43,247 nucleotides of DNA from CAZUCD01 sp964618855 (lineage in GTDB: Bacteria > Sumerlaeota > Sumerlaeia > SLMS01 > JANRJK01): positions 1-43,247 of the forward strand of contig CAZUCD010000010.1 in assembly GCA_964618855.1 (NCBI GenBank). The letters are read 5' to 3'. Within the stretch, counting starts at the first letter, position 1, and every line of letters begins with the position of its first letter. Below, in pieces: positions 32,201-40,057 of the stretch. Under the pieces are notes generated by a model. The model worked only from the letters and a program-made list of their open reading frames with translations, was not told where the DNA came from and made no database searches. The translations under genes and the position numbers were made by a program.

Positions 32201-32342
32201 CAAACCGCGTGTCCCAGAACTCGACGATCCTGTCCCAATTGTGCGCGGTCAAGATCCCCGCGAAGATCAGCACGGGGACATAGGCGTATCGTGACAGCTT
32301 TCGTGTCAGGCTGGTTTCGTGAACGATGGGCCTTGGTTCCAC
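29262..32342 (-). CDS. Membrane TPR protein with C-terminal Ser/Thr protein kinase
   Basis: A 1026-residue protein. Two membrane helices near the N-terminus (about 21-36 and 54-75) are followed by many TPR/alpha-solenoid repeats (about 95-340: NPHKALAIYENAGMFVQAME, DYLAAAIHYREAGQFKRAGE and others), a proline-rich linker (about 345-465), a second repeat block (about 490-650), a low-complexity linker, and a Hanks-type kinase at 752-1026. The kinase is complete: glycine loop ARGGMGVVYEA, K782, HRDIKPANI with D875, DFG at 893-895, and GTPGYMAPEQIEGG for the activation segment. Having the kinase last reverses the order usual for PknB-like proteins. It starts at GTG without a good ribosome site. 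Genes for a PH-domain protein, a membrane protein and RF3 precede it on the same strand. Confidence 0.9.
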   Translation of the reverse strand: MEPRPIVHETSLTRKLSRYAYVPVLIFAGILTAHNWDRIVEFWDTRFEGDGASLAVVQCIVLFFAIILMNAFVTDRLLPIDHAKFEKDSPEEKRRQSDLAAQHALKEGNPHKALAIYENAGMFVQAMELAHSMGNREAQARLFSRMGKYDKAFRIWNDVGNHEEAARCATLGKDVSRARDSYRQAAEAAEKRGAKAAELAGLWDRAGDYAKAAPLYEKAGDLFRASECYELSRDAEKALKTKEQGNVIKAYERSKGLGNEGSPEHIEALLKAADLEMKVGDYLAAAIHYREAGQFKRAGEVFEEYGEFERAASAYESGGLTDKVAEMRDKSQLPRPGFQMNSRSGVFPLPSNPQAPANPAPLPPEPLVPPPVSRQVKLPTAPPPPVVRNAPPPLTPQPANPPRMSSQAILRPPIPTAPVPLAAARAPQPFATPPEPRPLTPGQHAALAPAVQYVPVYVTAAPDGRILTAASQADIDWVARAVHSEQAGEYQNAADLYRQIGQFDRAGACLASAGRPAEAALFNVAIGRTERAVKLLTDELEKHSDPELGELLGELYIERGHYFKAMELLCRRLAPEGISESNADLFYRFAQKFEAGGALKDALYLYREILASGALSEDVTNRVKRIERALGPAAPPEHKLELQRRKSASDFLKSIIDTSSSSNESPTAGPGDAIPSAIPRHPAKPFPFTPKALPKPILRDGEAVRETFAPKRGLSLLAPPDQSDGNTAATSVLGRALGEEPRPTSPYAPATRYSIKREIARGGMGVVYEATDTALGRDVALKLLQNNEADTEELQQFLMEARAIARLNHTNVVAIYDIGLMDLRHYIAMEMVRGSNLREVVIKSRQLPLPEALRFLCEIAQGLQAAHEAGIIHRDIKPANILLTEKQSVKIADFGLAKLARREDEGAGEKTMFKTAGTPGYMAPEQIEGGEIGPAADIYALGVSLFFMLAGQTPAGFLGKKNRQEIFEMQLAGGLPPLGDAAKDVPDAVQQVYRYCTARNPAERYSSIGQFLPTMDQWRARLASAG

Positions 32343-32435
32343 CGGCGTTGTCGGAGGTGCCGGACGCGACCGGAATCAGGTTTTCCCTGAGGCGGCATCC
32401 GGAGCAACGGCGAAACTGGTGCCCTTTGCGGCGAT

Positions 32436-32813
32436 TCAGCGCAGGACGTACTGGCTGAGAACCTGATAGATTTCGTGGACGCTCTTGTTGCCGCGGAACT
32501 CCTTTTTGAGGGGTTCGGGCTCGCTGCCGACCCAGATGCGTAGCTCCGAGTCGATGTCGAGCGGCCCCGCGGTCTCCTTCGAGAAGCGCGTTATGGCCCG
32601 GTAGGGAATCGAGAGCCATTCGGCGCGCGAACCCGTGATCCCCTGTTTGTCGACGATGACGAGCCGCTTGTTGGTGAACACGATGAGGTCGCGCACGAGC
32701 ATGTAGGCGCGCTCGACCTGCTCGCCCTCGGCGAGGATGGATGCGAACTCCGCCTCGACTCGTTCCGGATTCGCCTCCGATGCAAGTCCCAGAAATCCTG
32801 CCAGCATGCCCAT
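32436..32813 (-). CDS. Bacterial PH-domain protein (bPH_1-like)
   Basis: A 125-residue protein that is almost one domain with a pleckstrin-homology-like fold of the bPH_1 group: ILAEGEQVERAYMLVRDLIV, FTNKRLVIVDKQGITG, EWLSIPYRAITRFSKETAG, and a closing helix NKSVHEIYQVLSQYVL. The pattern FTNKRL(V)IVD is typical of this family. It has no membrane segment; the first residues are mildly hydrophobic (MGMLAGFLGL). Known members are poorly characterised; oligomeric rings and membrane or stress roles have been suggested for the fold. AAGGAG stands 7 nt before the ATG. It lies between the membrane-protein gene and the kinase gene on one strand, so a shared role in signalling at the membrane is possible. 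Confidence 0.85.
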   Translation of the reverse strand: MGMLAGFLGLASEANPERVEAEFASILAEGEQVERAYMLVRDLIVFTNKRLVIVDKQGITGSRAEWLSIPYRAITRFSKETAGPLDIDSELRIWVGSEPEPLKKEFRGNKSVHEIYQVLSQYVLR

Positions 32814-32834
32814 GATCGGGCTCCTTGAGTTGGA

Positions 32835-33692
32835 TTACTCCTCGAGCAGCCTGAGGCGGCGCCTCAGCTCGCGGTCGAGGGACGCCACGAGCTTCTCATA
32901 GTCCGCCCGGCACCACAAGTACAGCAACGGCACCGCGGAGAGGAGGACCAGGCCACGAAAGGCCGTGCGCGTCCCCGAGGGGTTCCGGTCGATCGACACC
33001 GTGATGCCGAGTACCTGAAGTCCCCGGCGCGGAAGTTCGTCGGACGACGAGTACATGATCGCGAAGGTCAGCAGCAGGAGCGCTCCAGCAATCGCGACCA
33101 GGTATCCCCCGATGGCGCGCAGGACGACGTGGTTTTCACGAAGCCCGGCGCGCAGCCCCCCAAGGTAGCAGCGCACGATCAGGGTCGCGCCCAGGATGCA
33201 GCCAAAGGCTGCCGTGAATCCGAGCGAATCCGGCTTACCGGCCCCGAGGAGGATCGATCCGAGGGTCACGAGCAGGCAGACCATCCCCAACACCGCGATG
33301 CTCGATGCGTAAACGAAAACGGGGAGGCCGCGCGCAAAGACCTTTCCCTGCGCGATGCGCTCGAAGCCGAGCGGGGTCAGCAGGAGATCCTCCGTGTATG
33401 CGCGGTCGGTGCCGCCGCTGAACGCGCGCGGGGCGTCAATCATCGCGGCCAGGAGCATGACCGGAATCGTCAGCACGGAAACCAGGATTCCCGCCTCGAT
33501 CGAGAGCCCGGGTCGCGACCCGACGACAAAGGGGGAGAGCAGGACGAACGCCCCGAGCAGGCCCGTCAGCAGCAGCTTTCCCCGGCCGGGATTCATGCCG
33601 AGCTCCCGCCGGCAGTAGGCGAGGCCGCTCTCGCGCAGCACCACGGGATTGGACAGCGCCTCCCCCCGAAGCCACTTGAGCGGGGATGGCAC
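32835..33692 (-). CDS. Membrane protein, ABC-2 permease-like
   Basis: A 285-residue membrane protein with about six helices (LLLTGLLGAFVLLSPFVV, ILVSVLTIPVMLLAAMI, VFVYASSIAVLGMVCLLVTL, ILGATLIVRCYL, GGYLVAIAGALLLLTFAIM, LVLLSAVPLLYLW). It opens with NPVVLRESGLAYCRRE, and the stretch YTEDLLLTPLGFERIAQGK resembles the coupling-helix region of ABC-2 type permeases (LLLTPLS...I..GK). No ATP-binding gene is nearby. The C-terminus is a basic cytoplasmic tail (LDRELRRRLRLLEE). The best start is GTG at 33692, 8 bp after the prfC stop; a longer frame from 33782 would overlap prfC by 82 bp. The permease assignment is inference from short motifs. Confidence 0.65.
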   Translation of the reverse strand: MPSPLKWLRGEALSNPVVLRESGLAYCRRELGMNPGRGKLLLTGLLGAFVLLSPFVVGSRPGLSIEAGILVSVLTIPVMLLAAMIDAPRAFSGGTDRAYTEDLLLTPLGFERIAQGKVFARGLPVFVYASSIAVLGMVCLLVTLGSILLGAGKPDSLGFTAAFGCILGATLIVRCYLGGLRAGLRENHVVLRAIGGYLVAIAGALLLLTFAIMYSSSDELPRRGLQVLGITVSIDRNPSGTRTAFRGLVLLSAVPLLYLWCRADYEKLVASLDRELRRRLRLLEE

Positions 33693-33700
33693 GGCCGGGA

Positions 33701-35311
33701 TCAGACCGGGGCGGCGCTGTCGGGCGCAGCCTGCAGGAATCGCACCCGATCGTTCGACCGCACGGCGTGCTTCATCGTCCACTCGTCGCGGAAGAGCACG
33801 ATGGGCAGTCCGTGCGCGTCGTTGAAGACCTGGCTGATGCCGGGTCGGTTGAAGTCCTCGATGCTCTGCCCGTTCGTCTCGATCCAGCGCGCCGCGGCGT
33901 ACGGGAGCGGCTCCAGGTCCACTTCGACGTTGTACTCCTCGTTGAGGCGGTACTTGGTCACCTCGAACTGGAGCTGCCCGACGGCCGCGAGGACCTGATC
34001 CTGCTCCCCGAGGTGCGGGTTCGTCAGGACCTGGACGGTGCCCTCCTCGCTGAGTTGCGTGAGCCCCTTGGCGAGGTGCTTGCGCTTGAGCGGGTTCGGT
34101 GTGCGGACGCGGGCGAACTTCTCCGGGCAGAATCGCGGAATGCCCTCGAACCGCTTGTCCGATTTCAGCGTCAGCGTGTCGCCGATGCGGAAGATCCCGG
34201 GATCGTAGAGGCCGAGGATGTCCCCGGCGAATCCCTCGTCGGCCTGCGAGCGCTGGTCTGCAAAGAAGGTGATCGCGTTGCCGAGCTTGATGCGGCGTCC
34301 CTCGCGGACCAGGAGCGCGTCCATGCCGCGCTCGAAACGTCCCGACACGATCCGGAGGAATGCGACCCGGTCGCGGTGGTTCTTGTCCATGTTGGCCTGG
34401 ATCTTGAAGACGAATCCGGTGAACTCGGGATCGAATGGGTCCTGGAGCAACCCGCCCGGAAGGTGCCTTGGCGCCGGCATCGGCGCGAGTTCGCCGAACT
34501 TCTGCATGAAGGGCTCGACACCGAACGTCGTGAGGGCGCTGCCAAAGAAAACGGGGGTGATGTCGCCGGAGAGGAACCGTTTGGCGTCGAACTCCTCGCC
34601 TGCGCCCTCGATCAACTCGAGCGATTCGCGGAACTCGCGGTAGGCCATGGACCCGACGCGTTCCCGGACGGTGGGATCGTCGACGTCGAAGTCCTCGTGG
34701 ACGGAGCCCTGAGCGCGGCGCTCCTGCGTGTCGAACATGATCGCGCGGCGGGTGGCGCGGTCATAGACGCCGCCAAACTCCTTGCCGCGGCCGATGGGCC
34801 AGTTTGCCGCCACGCAGTGGATTCCGAGCAGCTTCTCGATTTCCTCCATCAGGTCGAGCGGGTCGCGCCCCTCTCGGTCCATCTTGTTGATGAAGGTGAA
34901 GATCGGCATCTCCCGCAGGCGGCACACCTGGAAGAGCTTCTCAGTCTGGGGCTCGACGCCCTTGCCCGCGTCGACGAGCATGATCGCGGAGTCGGCCGCG
35001 CAGATCGTGCGGAACGTGTCCTCGCTGAAGTCCTGGTGCCCCGGCGTGTCCAGCAGGTTGTACTGGAAGCCGTGGTAGGGGAACTGCATCGCTGCCGTGG
35101 TGACGGAGATGCCGCGCTCCTTCTCGATGCTCATCCAGTCCGAGCGCGCCGACCTAGCTGCGCGGCGAGACTTGACCTCGCCCGCAAGGTGGATGGCCCC
35201 GCCGTACAGCAGGAGCTTCTCCGTCAGGGTCGTCTTCCCCGCGTCGGGATGGGATATGATGGCGAAGGTGCGCCGGCGGCGGATCTCGGAATCTAGTGCT
35301 TCGGTGGACAT
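33701..35311 (-). CDS. prfC: Peptide chain release factor 3
   Basis: A 536-residue translational GTPase of the RF3 class, which removes RF1/RF2 from the ribosome after peptide release. G motifs: G1 SHPDAGKTT (20-28), G2 in KERGISVTTAAM, G3 DTPGHQDF and G4 NKMD. The RF3-specific segment SDWMSIEKERG and the C-terminal domains (QVLTNPHLGEQDQVLAAVG, GQLQFEVTKYRLNEEYNVE) match the family over its whole length. The ATG has GAGG 6 nt upstream. It leads a minus-strand run of four genes ending with the TPR kinase. Upstream lies a 490-bp gap. Confidence 0.97.
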   Translation of the reverse strand: MSTEALDSEIRRRRTFAIISHPDAGKTTLTEKLLLYGGAIHLAGEVKSRRAARSARSDWMSIEKERGISVTTAAMQFPYHGFQYNLLDTPGHQDFSEDTFRTICAADSAIMLVDAGKGVEPQTEKLFQVCRLREMPIFTFINKMDREGRDPLDLMEEIEKLLGIHCVAANWPIGRGKEFGGVYDRATRRAIMFDTQERRAQGSVHEDFDVDDPTVRERVGSMAYREFRESLELIEGAGEEFDAKRFLSGDITPVFFGSALTTFGVEPFMQKFGELAPMPAPRHLPGGLLQDPFDPEFTGFVFKIQANMDKNHRDRVAFLRIVSGRFERGMDALLVREGRRIKLGNAITFFADQRSQADEGFAGDILGLYDPGIFRIGDTLTLKSDKRFEGIPRFCPEKFARVRTPNPLKRKHLAKGLTQLSEEGTVQVLTNPHLGEQDQVLAAVGQLQFEVTKYRLNEEYNVEVDLEPLPYAAARWIETNGQSIEDFNRPGISQVFNDAHGLPIVLFRDEWTMKHAVRSNDRVRFLQAAPDSAAPV

Positions 35312-35801
35312 GTCTGGCCTCGGCGGCTAGGGGAGTCCTGGGGTGCGGCGGGGTCAACGGGTGAGGGGAGCGCCAATGGACTTGCTAAAGGAAAGGCATC
35401 CCCCCTTGGCGTGGGAGTTCTCCGGTGGTGGCCGCGGGAGCCTGACTTCGATCGCAACTTCGGCCGGGAGACGATGCCCCCAACTCCATCAACTCTAGGA
35501 CATCGGTGACATGTCGAAGACAACTGCCGGTCTTACGAATCACCCGGGAGCAGTCTGGTGCTGCTTCGGACATCACGACTCTGGACCGGGGCGCCCCCCC
35601 CAGCGCCCGTTTGGCCAAGGTGTGCACGGTCAAAATCAGCCCCTACGGCGTGGTTGATCCTCCATTGGATCCAAGATCCCTCATGCATGGCCCCCATTCG
35701 GCGGGACAATGTCCTTGCGCCACGCCGAACCGAGGGGCACGCATAACCTGCATGTTTTTTCTGGCTCCATACCCTTCACAGATGCCTTCTGGAGGATCAC
35801 C
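35312..35801. other. 490-bp gap upstream of prfC and the paralogue pair
   Basis: No convincing gene. It is less GC-rich than its surroundings and holds several short perfect palindromes: TTGGCCAA (35611-35618), TTGGATCCAA (35665-35674) and CATGCATG (35682-35689), and a small GC hairpin GGGCGC/GCGCCC (35589-35608). It should contain the promoter of prfC and that of the paralogue pair; I cannot place either with confidence. Confidence 0.5.
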
Positions 35802-36203
35802 ATGCCCGGTCAGGGTGACGTAGCAGCCATCATCGACGACGCACACGACTCCGCCAAGCTAACACTCGCTGCAGTGGTCTATCCGGACGACGTGGACGAC
35901 TATCCGATAGCCGTGGTGCTGAAAAACACGTCAGGCTTGTTCATATATGCGCACGGTCAGAATACGAAGAACGACTACAGTGTTCTCGTGGAGGTGGCGA
36001 AGGCGCGACTCGATGTGGCAGGCATCGGCGATGGCGAGGCCGATGGCTTCCACTTCCGGTCGATGCAGAGTCTCGGGACCGTCTGCACAATCGTGGGGGA
36101 CGCCGGCAGCAGTCCCTACTCCACCAGGCCCGGGGAGTCGCTCAACAACACGGCTGTGGCGGCGGCGGTCGGCGAAATCTACACAAGCCAGCATGACGCG
36201 TAG
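35802..36203 (+). CDS. Small protein of an unrecognised family, paralogue 1
   Basis: A 133-residue protein of no known family. It shares a clear pattern with the next gene: DDAHDSAKL, then VVYPDDVDDYPIAVVLKN (PDDVDD at 28-33), YAHGQN (49-54), VAKARLDVAG and CTIVGDAGSSP. There is no signal peptide or membrane segment; alternating strands and helices suggest one compact alpha/beta domain. The start is fixed by a GGAGG 7 nt upstream and because the sequence around it (GGAGGATCACC ATGCCCGGT) is repeated at the start of paralogue 2. Base composition is less GC-rich than the neighbours, which hints at later acquisition. Function unknown. Confidence 0.75.
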   Translation: MPGQGDVAAIIDDAHDSAKLTLAAVVYPDDVDDYPIAVVLKNTSGLFIYAHGQNTKNDYSVLVEVAKARLDVAGIGDGEADGFHFRSMQSLGTVCTIVGDAGSSPYSTRPGESLNNTAVAAAVGEIYTSQHDA

Positions 36204-36316
36204 GGCCACGACGGCGCACGAGCGGCGTCCGTCGAGAGTCCGGGGGTCGAGTTAGTCAGGTCCGAACGCAGCGGAGCGAGTCACTGCGACAACCTTTAGG
36301 CAATGAGGAGATCACA

Positions 36317-36898
36317 ATGCCCGGTGAATCTTGCGTGAAGCCTGGTACGGGAAGTGACAGTCATAGGTTGCGTGTTGCTCTCGAGAAGGAAGCCAGCGGC
36401 GCTTTCAAGCTCAACCCCAGATACCCCGCGGACGAGTCCAACAAGCACTTTCGCGACAGGTCGCTCGCGGTGCCTTCGATGCTGGCGGATGCCTGCGAGG
36501 CTGCCAAGCTCGCTGTGGCGCAGGCGGTCTTCCCGGACGACCTCGACGACCATGCCGTCTGTGTGGTGGCAAACCTGTCTGTGAATGGAGGCGCTCCGCT
36601 CCTTTGGTATGCGTACGGACAAAACTCGATCTCCAGCTTTGCGGCCATCCGTGCGGTTGCCGAGGCGAAGCTGAAACTGGCGGCCACTCCAGGGTTTGGG
36701 TCCGTGAGCGGTGTTCAGATTGCAAAAAGCGCCACTGGGTATGTGGTGGGACTCATTTGCGCAGTCGTCGGCGATTCCTCGAAACACCCAGGGCTTTACC
36801 CGCCCCTTGGCGGGAACAGTATCCACTCAGCCGCGACCAGCGCCGCCGCGATTGCGTTCCGCAAAAGCCGAAACGACCCAAACCCAAGTCTTCCCTAA
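36317..36898 (+). CDS. Small protein of the same unrecognised family, paralogue 2
   Basis: A 193-residue paralogue of the preceding gene, with an extra N-terminal stretch of about 45 residues. Shared marks: ADACEAAKLAVAQAVFPDDL (PDDLDD at 73-78), YAYGQN (98-103), AVAEAKLKLA and CAVVGDSSKHPG. The N-terminus MPG and the preceding AGGAGATCAC also match paralogue 1, so a tandem duplication including the ribosome site is likely. There is no signal peptide. The two genes are 113 bp apart and probably one transcript. The stop codon overlaps the end of the convergent crcB gene by 4 bp. Function unknown; nothing near it suggests one. Confidence 0.78.
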   Translation: MPGESCVKPGTGSDSHRLRVALEKEASGAFKLNPRYPADESNKHFRDRSLAVPSMLADACEAAKLAVAQAVFPDDLDDHAVCVVANLSVNGGAPLLWYAYGQNSISSFAAIRAVAEAKLKLAATPGFGSVSGVQIAKSATGYVVGLICAVVGDSSKHPGLYPPLGGNSIHSAATSAAAIAFRKSRNDPNPSLP

Positions 36899-37272
36899 CC
36901 GAAGCCTCGTCCCAACGCCATCCCAGCAAACATCGCGGCAACGCCGAGCACTCCCTGGCCGATGTAGTTCACTGCGGCCAGGGAGATGTGGCCGCTGTGC
37001 AGCATCTCCGCCGTCTCGAACGCCAGCGCGGAGAATGTCGTGAAGGCGCCGAGGAAACCCGAGAGGACCACGACGCGCCCCGTCTCGCCAAGCAATCCCC
37101 GGTGCGTGGCTGCCGCGTAGGCGATTCCGAAAAGGAACGCGCCCACCACGTTGACGGCGAAAGTGCCCCAATGAATCCCCGGCGCGAGGCGCGCGTTCAC
37201 GAATCCGGACATCTGCCACCGGGCGAGCGCCCCCATGGCTCCCGCAAGTGCGATAAGGACGATCATCTGCAT
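36895..37272 (-). CDS. crcB: Fluoride channel CrcB/Fluc
   Basis: A 125-residue four-helix membrane protein of the Fluc family, which forms a dual-topology dimer that lets fluoride leave the cell. Marks are GAMGALARWQMSGF, HWGTFAVNVVGAFLFG with N41, and SGFLGAFTTFSALAFE (71-86, TTFS at 78-81). Only one crcB copy is seen here, so a homodimer is expected. GGAG lies about 8 nt before the ATG. The BNR-repeat gene ends 56 bp upstream on the same strand. I see no fluoride riboswitch in that short gap. Confidence 0.93.
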   Translation of the reverse strand: MQMIVLIALAGAMGALARWQMSGFVNARLAPGIHWGTFAVNVVGAFLFGIAYAAATHRGLLGETGRVVVLSGFLGAFTTFSALAFETAEMLHSGHISLAAVNYIGQGVLGVAAMFAGMALGRGFG

Positions 37273-37328
37273 GGGATTCCGCTCCCTTCCGGTGTGTGGC
37301 GGTCGCCCCGTGGTTTGCTCCGCCTCCA

Positions 37329-39929
37329 TCAACGGTCCTGCCACTCGGCAACGGTCGCGCCGGTAACTGTCGCGCGGAAGACGCTCCTTCCGTGCGTGAA
37401 GGCATAAAGCGTCGTGGGGTTCTGGAACTCGAGCGCCTCCACGACGGTGTTCGCGAATCCCGGGGCGTTCTCCTGCACCCACGTCGCCCCGCCGTCGATC
37501 GAGCTGAAGACGCCGATGTCGGTCCCGATCCACAGGATTCCCGGCATGCCGGGGTGGACACGAATCGTGTGCGCCGGAATGTCGGGCAGGTTCCCCGTGA
37601 TGTCCGTCCAATTCGCCCCTCCGTTTGTGGAGCGGAAAACGTGGCCGAAACCGAACCGCGATTGCGTCGCGTAGATGGTGTTGCCCGTGGTGTCGTTCGG
37701 ATCGAACTCGAGCCAGCTCACGTAGCTTCCTGCACCGGCGACGCTGCCCGTTTGCTGCGTCCAATTGGTTGCCGCCGTCCCGGACAAGGCGCTGAAGTTC
37801 CTGAACACATTTCCGTTCGTGGTGCCAAAGCAGACGTGGTTGCTGTTCGCCGGGTTGATTCCCCAGGAGGAGATCGTCTGACCCGTGACGGAGGCGCCCG
37901 CCTGCGTCCACGTTATGTTCGCGATGAGGTTGAACAGGTCGTCGGTCGCGCTGGAGGCATTGGTAGTGCGCCATGGCTGGCGCCCGCCATACCACATGAT
38001 TTCCGGATTCGAATGGTCGAGACGGAATGGGTGGATGAACTGGTACGAGGTCGAGTCGGGCAGGTTCGCGACCGCGTCGAGGAAGGTGAGCCCGCCGTCC
38101 TTCGACCGCGTCATGCTCTTGCGCGTGAACTCGGCGAACACGATGTCGGGGTTTGACGGGTTCACTTCGACGTAGCCTCCATCGCCGCCCTGAATGCTGA
38201 TCCATCCGTCCCTGCCGGATGCGTCCGTGCCGAGCAGCGTCCCGTTGTCCTGCGTGCCGCCGAAGTATGTGTCCGTCCCGGAGGGAAATGCGCGGCCATG
38301 GTAGAATTGCGTCACCTCGTATCCCGAGTTGAGGTCGTTCCACAGGACGGCGGTGGGGACGGAACCGTTGCTGTCATAGCATAGACCCAGGGTGACCCCC
38401 GAGCCAGTAGCAGCCAGCGCGTTGTCGGTCGTGAAGACGCCGCCATCGTTTCCAATGAATGCGGTCTGGTTCGTGGTGCCGTTCCAGCCGGGATGGAAGG
38501 CGATGTAGTGCTGGTCCGCATGGACGTAACCGGGGAACCCCGACACCCACCAATAGCTGATGATGCCCCAGTTGGCACCTCCATCGTCGGACCTGAACAG
38601 GTCGATTCCGCCCGCATACACGACGTTGGGATCGTGCGGCGCGACGGCGATGATGTTGTCGTACCAACCCTGGCTGAGGAAGGAATCACCCCCCCCAAAG
38701 TTGCAGGTGGTGAGGTTTGCGATGATGGGGTTCGTCAGCAGCAGCCATTTCGGATTCGACGGGTCGAACGACGTGGGCGCCGAGGCCGTCAGGCGCGAGC
38801 CCCACGTCGCACCACCATCCGTGCTCCTGCGCACATCAAGAACCCGGTCGCCGTTGGCGTCGTCCGCAATGAGGGCGTAGATCGTGGACTGCTGGCTCGG
38901 CGCGACGGCGAGGTCAATGCGCCCCATGTCGGGTAGCTGCGCCTCGGTAAAGACCGGCGACCACGTGAGGCCGCCGTCGGTGCTGCGATGGATGCCGTGG
39001 CCGGTCGTGCCGCTGAACTGCCCGATCGAGGCAAAGACTGTCGGCGGATTCAGGTCCGTGCGAACCTCCAGATCCGTGGCGCCCGAGCCGGAGGCATCGA
39101 CGAAGGTCTGTGTCCAGTTCGCCCCTCCGTCGGCGGACCGGAAGATGCCCGTGCGGGTCGCTGCGAGCACCACCTGCGCGTTGTTCGGGTCAGCCGCAAC
39201 CTTCGCCACGAAATTGAAGTTGCTGTTCGCCGTGGTTGGCAGCCGGGTCCATGTCGCGCCGGCGTCGGTGGACTTCAGGATGCCCGCCCCCCGCACGGAG
39301 TCCTGGTTGAAGAATGACTCGCCGGTCCCCGCATAGATCACGTTGGTGTCGAGCGCCGGGCCGCCCTGCCCCGCGAACGTGAGGGTCCCGACGGCGATGT
39401 TGTCGAGCAGGTCCGATGTGGGGTTCCAAGAGGCCCCGCCATCTGTGGTCTTCCAGACTCCACCAGCGACGCCCCCCGCATACATCGTGTTCGGCGTGCT
39501 GGGGTGGATGAGGAGCGATCGGGTGCGGCCGCCGATGTTGCCGGGGCCGAGGGGCTGCCATGAAAGGGAGTGGCGCGGGCCGGAGGGCTGGTTCTTCGCG
39601 GCCGCGTGGCCGCGGGCTCTCTCCATCATCGAATAGTCTATGGGACCACCCGTCGTGCGCTTTGCGACGTAGTGCGCCATCGCCTGTTCCGGCTTGTCGA
39701 AGGCTTGGCGGGCTGCCATTTCCTCGGAACGGCGCTGTTTGGACAGCAGCTTTTTTTGGAACCTGGCCGCCACTTGCCCCGGCTCGGGTGTGGAAACGCC
39801 TGAAGAGGGCTTCGTCGCGGTTCCGCAAGCCATGGCAGCACTGACGGCGATGGCCGCCAGCAGCGCGGATGCCCTCCGCCAGGATGGCCCCGCATTCACA
39901 CTGCGGCATGATGTGCGAAGGTGCGTCAT
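37329..39929 (-). CDS. BNR/Asp-box repeat lipoprotein (sortilin/VPS10-like beta-propeller)
   Basis: An 866-residue exported protein. The N-terminus is a lipoprotein signal (ALLAAIAVSAAMAC) with C35 as the modified cysteine. After a charged helical part (about 50-110), the rest is built of beta-propeller blades marked by many Asp-box motifs: TTDGGASW, STDAGATW, SADGGANW, STDGGLTW, STDGGATW, SDDGGANW, STNGGANW and SIDGGATW. At least eight are visible, enough for one large or two propellers. Blades often start with phrases such as LLIHPSTPNTMYAG and VAPHDPNVVYAGG. Similar proteins occur as sialidase-like, photosystem-II stability-like or VPS10-like secreted proteins; no sialidase catalytic residues can be assigned. 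The chosen ATG gives the signal peptide; a longer frame upstream lacks one. Confidence 0.88.
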   Translation of the reverse strand: MTHLRTSCRSVNAGPSWRRASALLAAIAVSAAMACGTATKPSSGVSTPEPGQVAARFQKKLLSKQRRSEEMAARQAFDKPEQAMAHYVAKRTTGGPIDYSMMERARGHAAAKNQPSGPRHSLSWQPLGPGNIGGRTRSLLIHPSTPNTMYAGGVAGGVWKTTDGGASWNPTSDLLDNIAVGTLTFAGQGGPALDTNVIYAGTGESFFNQDSVRGAGILKSTDAGATWTRLPTTANSNFNFVAKVAADPNNAQVVLAATRTGIFRSADGGANWTQTFVDASGSGATDLEVRTDLNPPTVFASIGQFSGTTGHGIHRSTDGGLTWSPVFTEAQLPDMGRIDLAVAPSQQSTIYALIADDANGDRVLDVRRSTDGGATWGSRLTASAPTSFDPSNPKWLLLTNPIIANLTTCNFGGGDSFLSQGWYDNIIAVAPHDPNVVYAGGIDLFRSDDGGANWGIISYWWVSGFPGYVHADQHYIAFHPGWNGTTNQTAFIGNDGGVFTTDNALAATGSGVTLGLCYDSNGSVPTAVLWNDLNSGYEVTQFYHGRAFPSGTDTYFGGTQDNGTLLGTDASGRDGWISIQGGDGGYVEVNPSNPDIVFAEFTRKSMTRSKDGGLTFLDAVANLPDSTSYQFIHPFRLDHSNPEIMWYGGRQPWRTTNASSATDDLFNLIANITWTQAGASVTGQTISSWGINPANSNHVCFGTTNGNVFRNFSALSGTAATNWTQQTGSVAGAGSYVSWLEFDPNDTTGNTIYATQSRFGFGHVFRSTNGGANWTDITGNLPDIPAHTIRVHPGMPGILWIGTDIGVFSSIDGGATWVQENAPGFANTVVEALEFQNPTTLYAFTHGRSVFRATVTGATVAEWQDR

Positions 39930-40057
39930 GTGACTCGTCCGGGTGATTGGCCCACGGGTGGATTCCATTCCGTGCATGCGTATCGGTGCAACGCTGATGA
40001 AGGAACCTCGCGAGTTGCTACTTGCGGATTGCGGGGGTGTTGGCTTGTCGTTCGCAC

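Noticed and set aside
35742..35764. A sigma-54-like promoter (GGCACG...CTGCAT) before paralogue 1
   Set aside because: The GG and GC elements are 12 nt apart instead of 10 and the -12 element is weak.
37273..37328. A fluoride riboswitch before crcB
   Set aside because: The 56-bp gap is too short and lacks the conserved pseudoknot sequence.
36895..38343. A 482-codon minus-strand frame reading from the BNR gene region into crcB
   Set aside because: Only its last 125 codons resemble a protein (CrcB); the upstream part is a shadow of the BNR gene in another frame.
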